DNA of 51,301 nucleotides from Acholeplasmatales bacterium. Its GTDB lineage: Bacteria; Bacillota_I; Bacilli_A; Acholeplasmatales; Anaeroplasmataceae. The position numbers and the translations under genes were made by a program. The DNA lies in assembly GCA_017444645.1 (NCBI GenBank), contig JAFSWG010000008.1, forward strand, positions 1-51,301, written 5' to 3'. Shown here one piece after another: positions 1 through 7,429 of the stretch. The notes beneath the pieces were generated by a model, which ran no database searches, was not told the DNA's origin, and worked only from the letters and a program-made list of their open reading frames with translations. How positions within the stretch are numbered: position 1 is the stretch's first letter; every line of letters starts with the position of its first letter.

Positions 1-372
1 CTTATAAGATATTTCATTATTCTTTGAATCAAATTTAACGAAGCAATTATCATTTTCATTCTTTGTTATAGTAACTACATTTCCATCCTTACTATATTTA
101 AAATTAACTCCAGAAAATGAAGTTAATAATGATGATATATCATTAGCATTTAAATAAGGTACATCTCCATAATCCTTTGCCTTATAAAGTGTTAATGTTG
201 CAGAATTATTTAAATCAGCTGAATCCTTAAAAATATGACTCTTTTGATTTAAAACTGAAATATTATCACCAATAACAGTTTTTCCTTGCTCACCACTATT
301 ATCCTTATTACATGCAACTAATGTAAAAAAAGATAATATACATAAACTAATCCCTAACAATCTTTTTTTCAT
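1..372 (-). CDS. Partial lipoprotein of unknown function (N-terminal 124 codons)
   Basis: The gene starts at an ATG at 370-372 behind an AAAGGA ribosome binding site and runs off the left edge of the window. The N-terminus is a lipoprotein signal: two lysines, a hydrophobic core, then the lipobox LVAC with Cys at about residue 20. The protein is therefore probably exported and lipid-anchored. The visible mature part (about 100 residues) has no motif I can name with certainty. A stretch with 'DVPYLNANDI' recalls the copper-amine-oxidase-like N-terminal domains that precede S41 peptidases in many Bacillota, but that is a loose resemblance. It lies 77 bp downstream of a 47-residue ORF on the same strand and may share its promoter. 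Confidence 0.75.
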   Translation of the reverse strand, partial: MKKRLLGISLCILSFFTLVACNKDNSGEQGKTVIGDNISVLNQKSHIFKDSADLNNSATLTLYKAKDYGDVPYLNANDISSLLTSFSGVNFKYSKDGNVVTITKNENDNCFVKFDSKNNEISYK

Positions 373-449
373 ATTTATCCTTTCGTCACCTTTCTTATAA
401 TATTTTCAAGAACTCTCTTTTGCGTTCTTTGCGACCAATACATCTTTTG

Positions 450-593
450 TTATTTTTCAGTTAAAGCTTCTGATTTTATTTGTTTAATGGTAGCAACCTC
501 CCTTGTCGCTCTATTTTTTAATGTTTTGGTCTTAGCTAAAATATTAGCCTTTGTTAATTTTTCATTGTTTTCTAAAAAACGTTGTCTTGGCAT
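450..593 (-). CDS. Small basic hypothetical protein, 47 aa
   Basis: A 47-codon ORF begins MPRQRFLENN and ends SEALTEK. It has a good AAAGGAG ribosome binding site six bases before the ATG. A strong promoter lies just upstream (TTAACA, 16 bp, TGG-TATAAT at 650-677). The peptide is highly basic (many Lys and Arg), has no membrane segment or Cys, and looks helical. I do not recognise a family. Promoter, ribosome binding site and ORF in exact register argue that it is a real gene. It precedes the partial lipoprotein gene on the same strand, so it could be a leader gene of that unit or an independent small protein. Confidence 0.6.
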   Translation of the reverse strand: MPRQRFLENNEKLTKANILAKTKTLKNRATREVATIKQIKSEALTEK

Positions 594-649
594 AATAACA
601 ACTCCTTTTGTTTTACATTTATTTTTAAAACCGTACTTCTATTTGTTTT

Positions 650-677
650 ATTATACCATAATAATATTTTTTGTTAA
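650..677 (-). promoter_or_regulatory. Promoter of the 47-aa gene
   Basis: On the minus strand, TTAACA is followed by a 16 bp spacer and TATAAT, with TGG just before the -10 box (extended -10). It lies about 57 bp upstream of the ATG at 593. Confidence 0.65.
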
Positions 678-718
678 ATATTTTAATATTTAATATGCTT
701 ATCTAAAAATAGAAAAAT

Positions 719-750
719 GCTGTTTGAAACTATTCGAGTTTCTTAACAGC
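719..750 (-). terminator. Hairpin, possible second terminator after the antiporter operon
   Basis: The stem pairs GCTGTT with AACAGC and GAAAC with GTTTC around a 7-base loop. On the minus strand it is followed by ATTTTTCTATTTTT. It lies between the antiporter terminator and the small-gene promoter and may catch read-through. Confidence 0.5.
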
Positions 751-826
751 CACTTAATTTTTATTAAACAACTCCTTCTATTAGGTACTGTTATACCAAA
801 TAGAAAAAACTTAGTAAAATAATTAT

Positions 827-849
827 CCACCAGCCTAGCTGGGGGTTTT
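827..849 (+). terminator. Terminator-like hairpin reading plus
   Basis: CCAGC-CTA-GCTGG with extra flanking C and G bases is followed by TTTT on the plus strand. No plus-strand gene precedes it in this window, so its role is unclear; it may be a relic. Confidence 0.35.
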
Positions 850-854
850 CTAAA

Positions 855-885
855 ACAAAAAATAAGACTCATTTCAGATGAGTCT
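855..885 (-). terminator. Terminator of the patatin/antiporter operon
   Basis: AGACTCAT and ATGAGTCT form a perfect 8 bp stem (865-885), followed on the minus strand by TTATTTTTTGTTT. The hairpin overlaps the antiporter stop codon. Confidence 0.85.
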
Positions 886-2345
886 CATTCTCTTTTATTA
901 TGTCTGATATCATTTTCTTCATAATATTGTTCGGCTGCTTCATTATAAGCATCTTCAGGAGTTACATCAATTTTAGGATCTAAATTATCAATATTTGATG
1001 TTTCTGATATTACTACATCATTTGTTGATAATAGTGGAGTTTCATCTTCTTTCTTATAAGAACCAGATAAATATAATCCTAATTTAGATAATCCAGGACC
1101 AACTAGTTCATACAATACACTCGATGCTAATATAATTGTTTGTAATGAATCTCCAAGCTCAGGCTGACCCTGGGCTGTAAATATTCTAGCACCCATATAT
1201 GATAAACCAATAGCTACACCAGCTTGTGGTATTAATCCTAAACCTAAATAATTTCTAACCTTTTTATCGGTTTTTGCTGTTGCACAACCCAAATATGCAC
1301 CACCATATTTACCAACAATTCTAACAAAGAAATAAACTAATGCTGCCACAAATAATGGTACATAGCCAATTGTAGTCATATTTGTAAAAGCTAATAAATT
1401 AAATTTCATACCACTCATTACGAAGAATAATAACATTATAGGTGGAGAGAAATAATTTAATTGCTTAAATAATTTTTCGTCACCACTGATATTGATATAT
1501 ACCATACTCATTACCATACATCCTAAAAGTGGTGATTGCTCTAATAATGCACAAATGCCACAGAATGTAAATAATAACGCAATTGCGATAATTAATCTAT
1601 TATCTTTAGTTCTAGTCTTAGGTAATAATAATTTTAATAGGAAACCAAAACCAAATCCTATTACAATTGTTAATAAATTCTTTAATATAGGTAAACCAAT
1701 AGATTCAAATGAAATACCACTACCACCATTAGCTAGAGCTAAGCATAATGCTATAGCAACGCTATATAAAACCAATGATATTACATCATCTACTGCAACT
1801 ACTTCAAGTAATGTATTAACATATTCACCTTTTGCTTTTGTTTGTTTAATTGTCATTATTGTAGATGCAGGCGCTGTCGCACTTGAAAGTGCTGCTAATA
1901 CTAGTGAAAATGATATATCAATACCAAGTAAAAAGAAACAAACAATAAATACTAATATAAAGGCAGCAAATGCTTCAAATAATGTAATTATTAAAACACG
2001 TCTACCAGATTTTTTTAGTTCACCAATCTTGAAATATTCACCAGCACTAAAAGCAATAAACGCTAAGGCTATATCTGATATAAAATCCATTCCATTCACT
2101 ACTCTAGCTGGTATTATTCCTGATATACCAGCTGGTATCAATTTCCAAATAGGAACTAATAAAACACCAACAATAATATAAGCAGTAACATTAGGTAATT
2201 TTAATCTTTTTGTAACTCTAGTCATTAAAAAACCAAAGAATAAAATTACAGCAATTGAAATAATAACTACTGCTGTACTAGATTCTATTCCAAGTGATGA
2301 AACTATCTTCTCGATTAAAGAAACATTTTCTTCTGTCAAAAACAT
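885..2345 (-). CDS. Cation/proton antiporter (CPA2/Kef type)
   Basis: The 486-residue protein is an integral membrane protein with about 12 hydrophobic segments up to residue ~440 and a charged cytoplasmic tail. In the family the transmembrane core exchanges Na+ or K+ for protons. The signature region is clear: SATAPAS at about residues 155-161 and VDDV at 185-188. The paired aspartates (186-187) are the usual ion-binding residues of electrogenic members. There is no RCK/TrkA nucleotide-binding domain; the C-terminal ~50 residues are acidic and probably disordered. The ATG follows a GGGTGATT ribosome binding site. It is 20 bp downstream of the patatin-like gene, so the two are probably cotranscribed. 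The ion specificity cannot be read from the sequence. Confidence 0.88.
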   Translation of the reverse strand: MFLTEENVSLIEKIVSSLGIESSTAVVIISIAVILFFGFLMTRVTKRLKLPNVTAYIIVGVLLVPIWKLIPAGISGIIPARVVNGMDFISDIALAFIAFSAGEYFKIGELKKSGRRVLIITLFEAFAAFILVFIVCFFLLGIDISFSLVLAALSSATAPASTIMTIKQTKAKGEYVNTLLEVVAVDDVISLVLYSVAIALCLALANGGSGISFESIGLPILKNLLTIVIGFGFGFLLKLLLPKTRTKDNRLIIAIALLFTFCGICALLEQSPLLGCMVMSMVYINISGDEKLFKQLNYFSPPIMLLFFVMSGMKFNLLAFTNMTTIGYVPLFVAALVYFFVRIVGKYGGAYLGCATAKTDKKVRNYLGLGLIPQAGVAIGLSYMGARIFTAQGQPELGDSLQTIILASSVLYELVGPGLSKLGLYLSGSYKKEDETPLLSTNDVVISETSNIDNLDPKIDVTPEDAYNEAAEQYYEENDIRHNKRE

Positions 2346-2365
2346 AGTTAATCACCCAATTCTAT

Positions 2366-3286
2366 TTATTTTTCTAAATATTCTTTTAATTTATCTAATG
2401 AATTTAAGCAATCCATATATCCCATCAAATATATCTCTTTTAATTTGCTTAAATCCTTTTCTAACATTTTTATCTTAATAGGAGAGCTTGGAGCTATAAC
2501 AAATATATCTCCCTTTTTCTCATATTTATCTAATTCATCACATAAAACATTATAGTCTTCATCCGTTCTGGCTAAAATATAAGAAAAATCAGGATAATTA
2601 GAATACCATCTTTTTGTTATTTTATATCTTCTATCAAAATTAGGCTTAATTCTAAATGATCTATCTCTTGTTTTTATTACTACAATCTTTTTATATCCTT
2701 GATTTATAGCCCATTTATATGGAATTCTGTCATCACAGCCTCCATCAAAATATGGCTTATCATCAATCATTACAGGCTTTGAAAAATAAGGTAGAGTAGC
2801 TGAAGCTTTTACACAATCAATAATATCATCTCTTGTATTATCAAAATACTCAGCTTTTCCTGTTTCTAAGCTTGTAGCAACAGCAACAAATCTTCTTTTG
2901 GAATCTTTTACTCTATCCATATTTAAATCAGGTATATTAGGTAATTTACCTAATGTAAAATCTAAGTTAATAATACTTTTTCTTTTTGTTAATAAGAATG
3001 CATTTATTCCAACATATCTTCCATCTCTTCGATAGCCAATATTGATATGTGCACTTCTTCCGATTTGCCTTGATACATAATTAATACCATTTAGGGCACC
3101 AGCTGATACACCAATTGTAGTTTGAAAATTATATCCATGTTGCATCAAGCAATCTAATACACCTTCTTGATACAAGCCTCTAAATGCGCCACCCTCAAGT
3201 ACAATAGCTCCTTCAGTTATTGAATCATCAGCGTCTTCAAGTGGTATATCTTTCAATATACTATATACTTTTTCATTATCTCCCAT
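2366..3286 (-). CDS. Patatin-like phospholipase family protein
   Basis: This is a 306-residue cytoplasmic protein of the patatin/YjjU type, a Ser-Asp dyad lipid acyl hydrolase. The glycine-rich oxyanion segment (LEGGAFRGLYQEG), the nucleophile elbow GVSAG and the catalytic Asp motif DGG (YFDGGCDDR) are all present in the usual order, so it should be active. I place the start at the ATG at 3286. A GTG three codons upstream is in frame, but it forms part of the TGGTGAT ribosome binding site of that ATG. It is the first gene of a two-gene unit with the antiporter. Its substrate is unknown; membrane phospholipids are likely from the family. Confidence 0.85.
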   Translation of the reverse strand: MGDNEKVYSILKDIPLEDADDSITEGAIVLEGGAFRGLYQEGVLDCLMQHGYNFQTTIGVSAGALNGINYVSRQIGRSAHINIGYRRDGRYVGINAFLLTKRKSIINLDFTLGKLPNIPDLNMDRVKDSKRRFVAVATSLETGKAEYFDNTRDDIIDCVKASATLPYFSKPVMIDDKPYFDGGCDDRIPYKWAINQGYKKIVVIKTRDRSFRIKPNFDRRYKITKRWYSNYPDFSYILARTDEDYNVLCDELDKYEKKGDIFVIAPSSPIKIKMLEKDLSKLKEIYLMGYMDCLNSLDKLKEYLEK

Positions 3287-3380
3287 AATAATCACCAGAA
3301 TTCTTAATTGATTATAATTATATATAATTATTCATCCACATTCAATCATACGTGAGACAAAAACGTATTATTGTGTATAA

Positions 3381-3410
3381 AATTAAAAATGCTGAAAGAA
3401 TCAGCATTTT
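3381..3410 (-). terminator. Terminator of the GGDEF gene
   Basis: AATGCTGA and TCAGCATT pair around a short loop. The minus strand then reads TTTAATTTT. It begins a few bases after the GGDEF stop codon. Confidence 0.8.
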
Positions 3411-3416
3411 AATATC

Positions 3417-4448
3417 TTATTTTTGATCTAATTTATAACCAAGTAATGTCCCAGTTACTTCTAATAATACTAAATCATAATCCTGCCACATTCTTGTTAC
3501 TGCATTTTCATATAATAGAATAAATCCATGTTTTCCTACTCTTACTGCAACAAAAGCATGAATTCTATTCTTGTCTAGATATTCGCTTGTATCAGGATAT
3601 TTATCTTTAATTTCTTTTGGATTTGATGAAGGTAAGACATCCTTTGAACCTGCCATTTTATCCAATGTGAAATATGCATTTTTACCATAAAAATATTCTT
3701 TATTTTCTTTAACATCAAATACATTATTGTCTTTATAAACATAGAAGATTTTAGCTGGATGAACTACTCTATCTATATATTCTAATGTTCTAGCAATTAC
3801 TACATCATTTGATGTTGTATTAATGATTGATTTAACATCATATATTTTACTTAATAATGAATTAGTTCCTCTTTCACTAACTACTATATCTTTATGCTTT
3901 TCATGTACATAAACGATATAACAGTTTCTACCTTTTGATTTACCTCTATATAATGCTTTATCCATCTTCATGAATAAATCATTATAATTATCAGCATCCT
4001 TAGGGAATGATGCACTACCTACAGTTGCTGTGACGAATACTCTTACATTATCAATATAAATAGATCTTCTTACTGCACCGGTATCTCCAAATGTTTTAGC
4101 CCAGAAAGCATGTACATCTTCGTATGAATTAGATTTTAAGTAAAGAACGATAAATTCATCTCCACCAAATCTACCTACTAATCCTTCGTCGCCTGTGCAT
4201 CTGATTAATCCATCAGCAATCATTTTTAAACATGTGTCTCCAGCGCTGTGTCCATATGAATCATTTATATATTTAAAATTATCAAGATCCATCATACACA
4301 TGGCAAATGGAACATTTTTTTCTACTAACTTTCTAGCAAAATCTAAAATATATTGTCTAGATATTACTCCAGTTAAAGAATCTAGAACAAATGTTAAATC
4401 TGCCCCATTAAAATAATCATATTTTTGTAAATCTTCCTTAGTATACAT
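3417..4448 (-). CDS. GGDEF-domain protein, probable diguanylate cyclase
   Basis: The 343-residue protein carries a complete GGDEF domain in its first ~165 residues: the MMDLDNFKYIND metal-binding segment (Asp54) and GGDEF at 95-99. It should make c-di-GMP from GTP. The positions usually occupied by the RxxD inhibitory site, just before LVGRFGGDEF, read GDEG, so product inhibition at that site is probably absent. The ~170 C-terminal residues look like a GAF-type alpha/beta sensor fold but lack a firm motif. Finding the catalytic domain first and the sensor-like part last is the reverse of the usual order. The start is at the ATG with a perfect GGAGGTG upstream (4453-4459); an open frame upstream of it would remove this site from its role. 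Confidence 0.87.
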   Translation of the reverse strand: MYTKEDLQKYDYFNGADLTFVLDSLTGVISRQYILDFARKLVEKNVPFAMCMMDLDNFKYINDSYGHSAGDTCLKMIADGLIRCTGDEGLVGRFGGDEFIVLYLKSNSYEDVHAFWAKTFGDTGAVRRSIYIDNVRVFVTATVGSASFPKDADNYNDLFMKMDKALYRGKSKGRNCYIVYVHEKHKDIVVSERGTNSLLSKIYDVKSIINTTSNDVVIARTLEYIDRVVHPAKIFYVYKDNNVFDVKENKEYFYGKNAYFTLDKMAGSKDVLPSSNPKEIKDKYPDTSEYLDKNRIHAFVAVRVGKHGFILLYENAVTRMWQDYDLVLLEVTGTLLGYKLDQK

Positions 4449-4534
4449 AAAGCACCTCCAAATATTTATTTTTTTGTAAAACGCTCTTATTATTTTGATT
4501 ATAATATAGAACCAATTAAAAATCAATACAGCGA

Positions 4535-4579
4535 ATAAAACAAAGAAAGACAACGATAGAGGGGTAACCGTTGCCTTTC
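4535..4579 (-). terminator. Terminator of the SGNH lipoprotein gene at 4600
   Basis: GAAAG-CAACG pairs with CGTTG-CTTTC with one mismatch (4545-4579). On the minus strand it is followed by TTTGTTTTATT. Confidence 0.75.
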
Positions 4580-4599
4580 AAACAAAATTAAATTAGATA

Positions 4600-6369
4600 C
4601 TAAGCACCTTCATATGTGCCTAAGAATGTATATTCTACATTTGTAAAATCAATAACTGTGCCTCTAGTTGCCCACATACCTAAATAATAATAATTAGTAT
4701 CAATAGCTAGCAGATCAAAATCATAATATGTTTCTGTATATGTAGTTCCATTAAATGTAGTTTTTACAGTAATATTTTGACCAATTTTAGATATTTCAAA
4801 TTCATATTCTGTTGTTGCTGATAAAGCAGCTGTTCCAACATCATTTGAATTAATTATTGTATTATTTGCCACTGCAAAATTAATTTGTGGTGCACTCTTA
4901 CTCTTTGCAGTGTTAAATCCTGCACTAATAAAATTACTTACAATTGATGCGTCGTTTGTTGGAATATAGCAATCATCTCTAATCATTAGTCCAAATCCTG
5001 TTTGTGTTCCATTTTCAAGTTTTGTAACATCGTTGATTGTAGCAACCTTAGCTTTTGCAGTTAATTTATAATTTTCAGAAGCACTTATTTGCTTGAATGC
5101 AAACGCAAATCCGAAAGATTTAAATGCATAATTATTATCTTTATCTAAATAAAATTTACCTTGTCTAGTACCATCATTTCCAACTCGATATCCATCAGTA
5201 GTATCTATAGCAATAAATTGAGATGACTTATCTCCACCTAACTCGCCAAAGACAGTTCCGTAAATACCCTTAGTATTATCAGCCACAAATCTATTGGCTT
5301 GACCAACATATGATGACCAATTAACTGCTTCATAATCCTTTACAACAAAACTAGAATTCTTTACTAAATCTTTATCTTTAGTAGGCGCTTCTTTCGATGT
5401 ATCTACATAATTCTTTAAAGTTGAATTTGTTTTCAATAATGCTTGAGCAAAGTTATATGCCGTATTTTTAGCACCATAAACATTTAAATGAGTTTTATCG
5501 TATGATTTTAAATTAGGTTCTGTCTTATCTTGAGTTTTATCTTCTGTCGTAAATTTGCCTGTAGACATTGCATGATAATATACTGCCTCGCTAAAACCAA
5601 TTTGACTATATTGAGTTTTAGATATAGTAGTTAAATCAATAAAAGGAATGCTATATTTTGTAGCTAAATCTTCTACTGCTTTTCTATAATCACCATCATT
5701 TTCAGTAATATGGGCAGTTGATCCGGTATAATCATTTGATTCACTTGCTCTAACAATTGGTGAAGCTAATATAGGGAATGCTCCTTTATCTAAAGCTAAT
5801 TTAACGTAATTATTATATAAAGATGATTGGAAAGAATTTGAATCAGCTAAAGCTGCATCAATATTTGAATAATTTGCGCTTCTATATCTAGTCGCATCAT
5901 CATTTTTCTCATCATTATGTCCAAAGCCAATTATTAAATAATCGCCTTGTTTTATATCATTTTTTAAAGTTGAATAATTAGATTCAGTAGTAAAACTTAA
6001 AGAACTTCTACCAGATAAGGCAAGGTTAACAACTGATGCTTTTTTACTTAAATAATTTTGCATTTGAGTTCCATATCCATATCTAGGATAGTAGTAATCA
6101 TCATCAAATGAACACATAGTTGAATCACCAACCATATAGACCTTTGTTTGAACTAAATCCTTATCCCAATCTACATTTTGGTTGTTATTTGGTTCATTAT
6201 CATTTCCTTGGTTATTTGTAGTATTGTTTTCTTGATTAGTAGTTTCTGGTTGAGTTGTACTATTATTAATAGTTGTTGACATAGTAGTTTCTCCTGATGC
6301 TGTATTATCGCATGAAGCTAATGCTATTGCTGATATTCCTAATATACCTAATAAATACTTGATTTTCAT
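4600..6369 (-). CDS. SGNH/GDSL esterase lipoprotein, CE12 rhamnogalacturonan-acetylesterase-like
   Basis: The 589-residue protein starts with a lipoprotein signal (lipobox ALASC), then an Asn/Thr-rich linker, an SGNH hydrolase domain and a C-terminal beta-rich domain. The SGNH blocks are in order: GDST (nucleophile Ser), ALSGRSS, GFGHND and DKTH (catalytic Asp and His). In the CE12 family such enzymes remove acetyl groups from pectic rhamnogalacturonan; the exact substrate here is inferred from the neighbouring pectate lyase. The C-terminal ~230 residues (after 'EAPT') resemble a carbohydrate-binding sandwich. The start is the ATG at 6367-6369. An upstream in-frame TTG overlaps the -10 box of the promoter and cannot be used. 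It is divergent from the AraC-type gene. A shorter paralogue without signal peptide is at 20773. Confidence 0.85.
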   Translation of the reverse strand: MKIKYLLGILGISAIALASCDNTASGETTMSTTINNSTTQPETTNQENNTTNNQGNDNEPNNNQNVDWDKDLVQTKVYMVGDSTMCSFDDDYYYPRYGYGTQMQNYLSKKASVVNLALSGRSSLSFTTESNYSTLKNDIKQGDYLIIGFGHNDEKNDDATRYRSANYSNIDAALADSNSFQSSLYNNYVKLALDKGAFPILASPIVRASESNDYTGSTAHITENDGDYRKAVEDLATKYSIPFIDLTTISKTQYSQIGFSEAVYYHAMSTGKFTTEDKTQDKTEPNLKSYDKTHLNVYGAKNTAYNFAQALLKTNSTLKNYVDTSKEAPTKDKDLVKNSSFVVKDYEAVNWSSYVGQANRFVADNTKGIYGTVFGELGGDKSSQFIAIDTTDGYRVGNDGTRQGKFYLDKDNNYAFKSFGFAFAFKQISASENYKLTAKAKVATINDVTKLENGTQTGFGLMIRDDCYIPTNDASIVSNFISAGFNTAKSKSAPQINFAVANNTIINSNDVGTAALSATTEYEFEISKIGQNITVKTTFNGTTYTETYYDFDLLAIDTNYYYLGMWATRGTVIDFTNVEYTFLGTYEGA

Positions 6370-6398
6370 TTCTTCTTTTACCTTCACTTTCTGATTGT

Positions 6399-6480
6399 CC
6401 TTATTATACAAGATGATTTATTCTAAATTAAGCGTTTTATACGACATCATATGTCTATTTTTGACACCTTTTCGAATATG
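6399..6480 (-). promoter_or_regulatory. Shared promoter/operator element of the esterase genes, copy 1
   Basis: Reading the minus strand, this ~80 bp block contains ATTCGAAAA, then ATATG, then TATAAAACGCTT, ATTTAGAATAA and TATAATAAGGA. Almost the same series in the same order and spacing precedes the other esterase gene (9360-9441). The -10 box is TATAAT (6403-6408); the -35 region is poor, as in activator-dependent promoters. The AraC-type regulator encoded next to it is the obvious candidate to bind here. Confidence 0.7.
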
Positions 6481-6527
6481 TTTATATATGATTAATAAAT
6501 AAATGTTAGATATATTACATGTATGTT

Positions 6528-6556
6528 TTGACACTAAATATTTTATTTTATATAAT
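6528..6556 (+). promoter_or_regulatory. Consensus promoter of the AraC-type regulator gene
   Basis: TTGACA (6528-6533), 17 bp, TATAAT (6551-6556): a perfect sigma-A promoter. The transcript should begin about 12 bases before the ATG at 6575, so upstream in-frame starts are excluded. Confidence 0.85.
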
Positions 6557-6574
6557 TATAGAAAGGTGATTATT

Positions 6575-7393
6575 ATGTTTAATTCAAAAGCGTCAATTAA
6601 ATTTATGATGGCTAAAATCTTTTTTACATTAGCTAATTTCAGTTACAAAACCTTATCAGACGTTACTCCTTCTGTTTATCATGGAACTAAAACATTAGAA
6701 ATTAATTATATAAGAAATGGATACGGAAGAGTAATAGTTGAAGATAAAGAATATGATATAAAAGGTGGTTCATATATTGTAATACCTGAATTTGTTTCAT
6801 ATTCAATTATTCCAATTGAGCCAATTGATATATATTCAATTTATTTATTAATTGATAATAAAACAGGATATAAAGAATACATACCTCTAGTTAATAATTA
6901 TTATGTAGGAAATGATAAAAACTCTCTAATAATGGATTTCGATGATTTATATTATGAATTGAAAAATTTAAAATTTGGATATAATGAAATAGTTGTATCA
7001 GATTTTAAAAAGATAATAGTAAAGATATTAAGAAATGAAAAGATAGATGGTAAAAGATTATCACATTGGGATACAGGAAGCCTTCAATTTGATATTGAAG
7101 ATATATTCGCAAACGAATTCTCTACTATTACTATTAACGAATTAGCTGATAGAGTCCATTTAAGTACTAGAGAATTGCAAAGATATTTAATTAAAAATTA
7201 TAAGAAAAGCTTTAACGAATTAAAAACAGAGGCAAAAATGAATTTTGCTGCAAATAAATTAATTTATTCAGATATTAAAATATCAGAATTATATGAGCTT
7301 GTTGGATATTCTACTCCTGAGCATTTCTCATATGCATTTAAAAAATATTTTAATGTATCTCCACTAGAATATAGAAAGACAAAAGTGAAATGA
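6575..7393 (+). CDS. AraC-family transcriptional regulator
   Basis: The 272-residue protein has an N-terminal cupin-like sensor half (LEINYIRNGYG... and KGGSYIVIP, typical of the AraC-binding fold) and a C-terminal double helix-turn-helix from about residue 170 (TINELADRVHLSTRELQRYLIK, then KISELYELVGYSTPEHFSYAFKKYF). The closing motif FNVSPLEYR is diagnostic. It probably senses a pectin-derived sugar and activates the two flanking esterase genes, which share a promoter element. Both role and ligand are inference. The start at 6575 is fixed by the AAAGGTGAT ribosome binding site and by the promoter position. The gene ends in a bidirectional terminator. Confidence 0.9.
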   Translation: MFNSKASIKFMMAKIFFTLANFSYKTLSDVTPSVYHGTKTLEINYIRNGYGRVIVEDKEYDIKGGSYIVIPEFVSYSIIPIEPIDIYSIYLLIDNKTGYKEYIPLVNNYYVGNDKNSLIMDFDDLYYELKNLKFGYNEIVVSDFKKIIVKILRNEKIDGKRLSHWDTGSLQFDIEDIFANEFSTITINELADRVHLSTRELQRYLIKNYKKSFNELKTEAKMNFAANKLIYSDIKISELYELVGYSTPEHFSYAFKKYFNVSPLEYRKTKVK

Positions 7394-7413
7394 TTTGACT
7401 CATTTCACTTTTT
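7381..7413. terminator. Bidirectional terminator between AraC gene and esterase gene
   Basis: AAAAGTGAAATGA pairs with TCATTTCACTTTTT across a short loop. T-runs exist on both strands, so it can stop the plus-strand AraC transcript and the minus-strand esterase transcript. Confidence 0.85.
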
Positions 7414-7429
7414 AAAAGAGATGGAGATT

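Noticed and set aside
487-693. Hydrophobic plus-strand ORF of 68 codons
   Set aside because: It is antisense to the 47-aa gene, which has a promoter and ribosome binding site. It has neither.
1492-2181. 229-codon plus-strand ORF
   Set aside because: It is a shadow of the antiporter gene on the opposite strand, with no ribosome binding site and no family resemblance.
6503-6574. Upstream start for the AraC-type regulator
   Set aside because: The perfect promoter at 6528-6556 lies inside this stretch, so it cannot be translated from the main transcript. The AAAGGTGAT site fixes the start at 6575.
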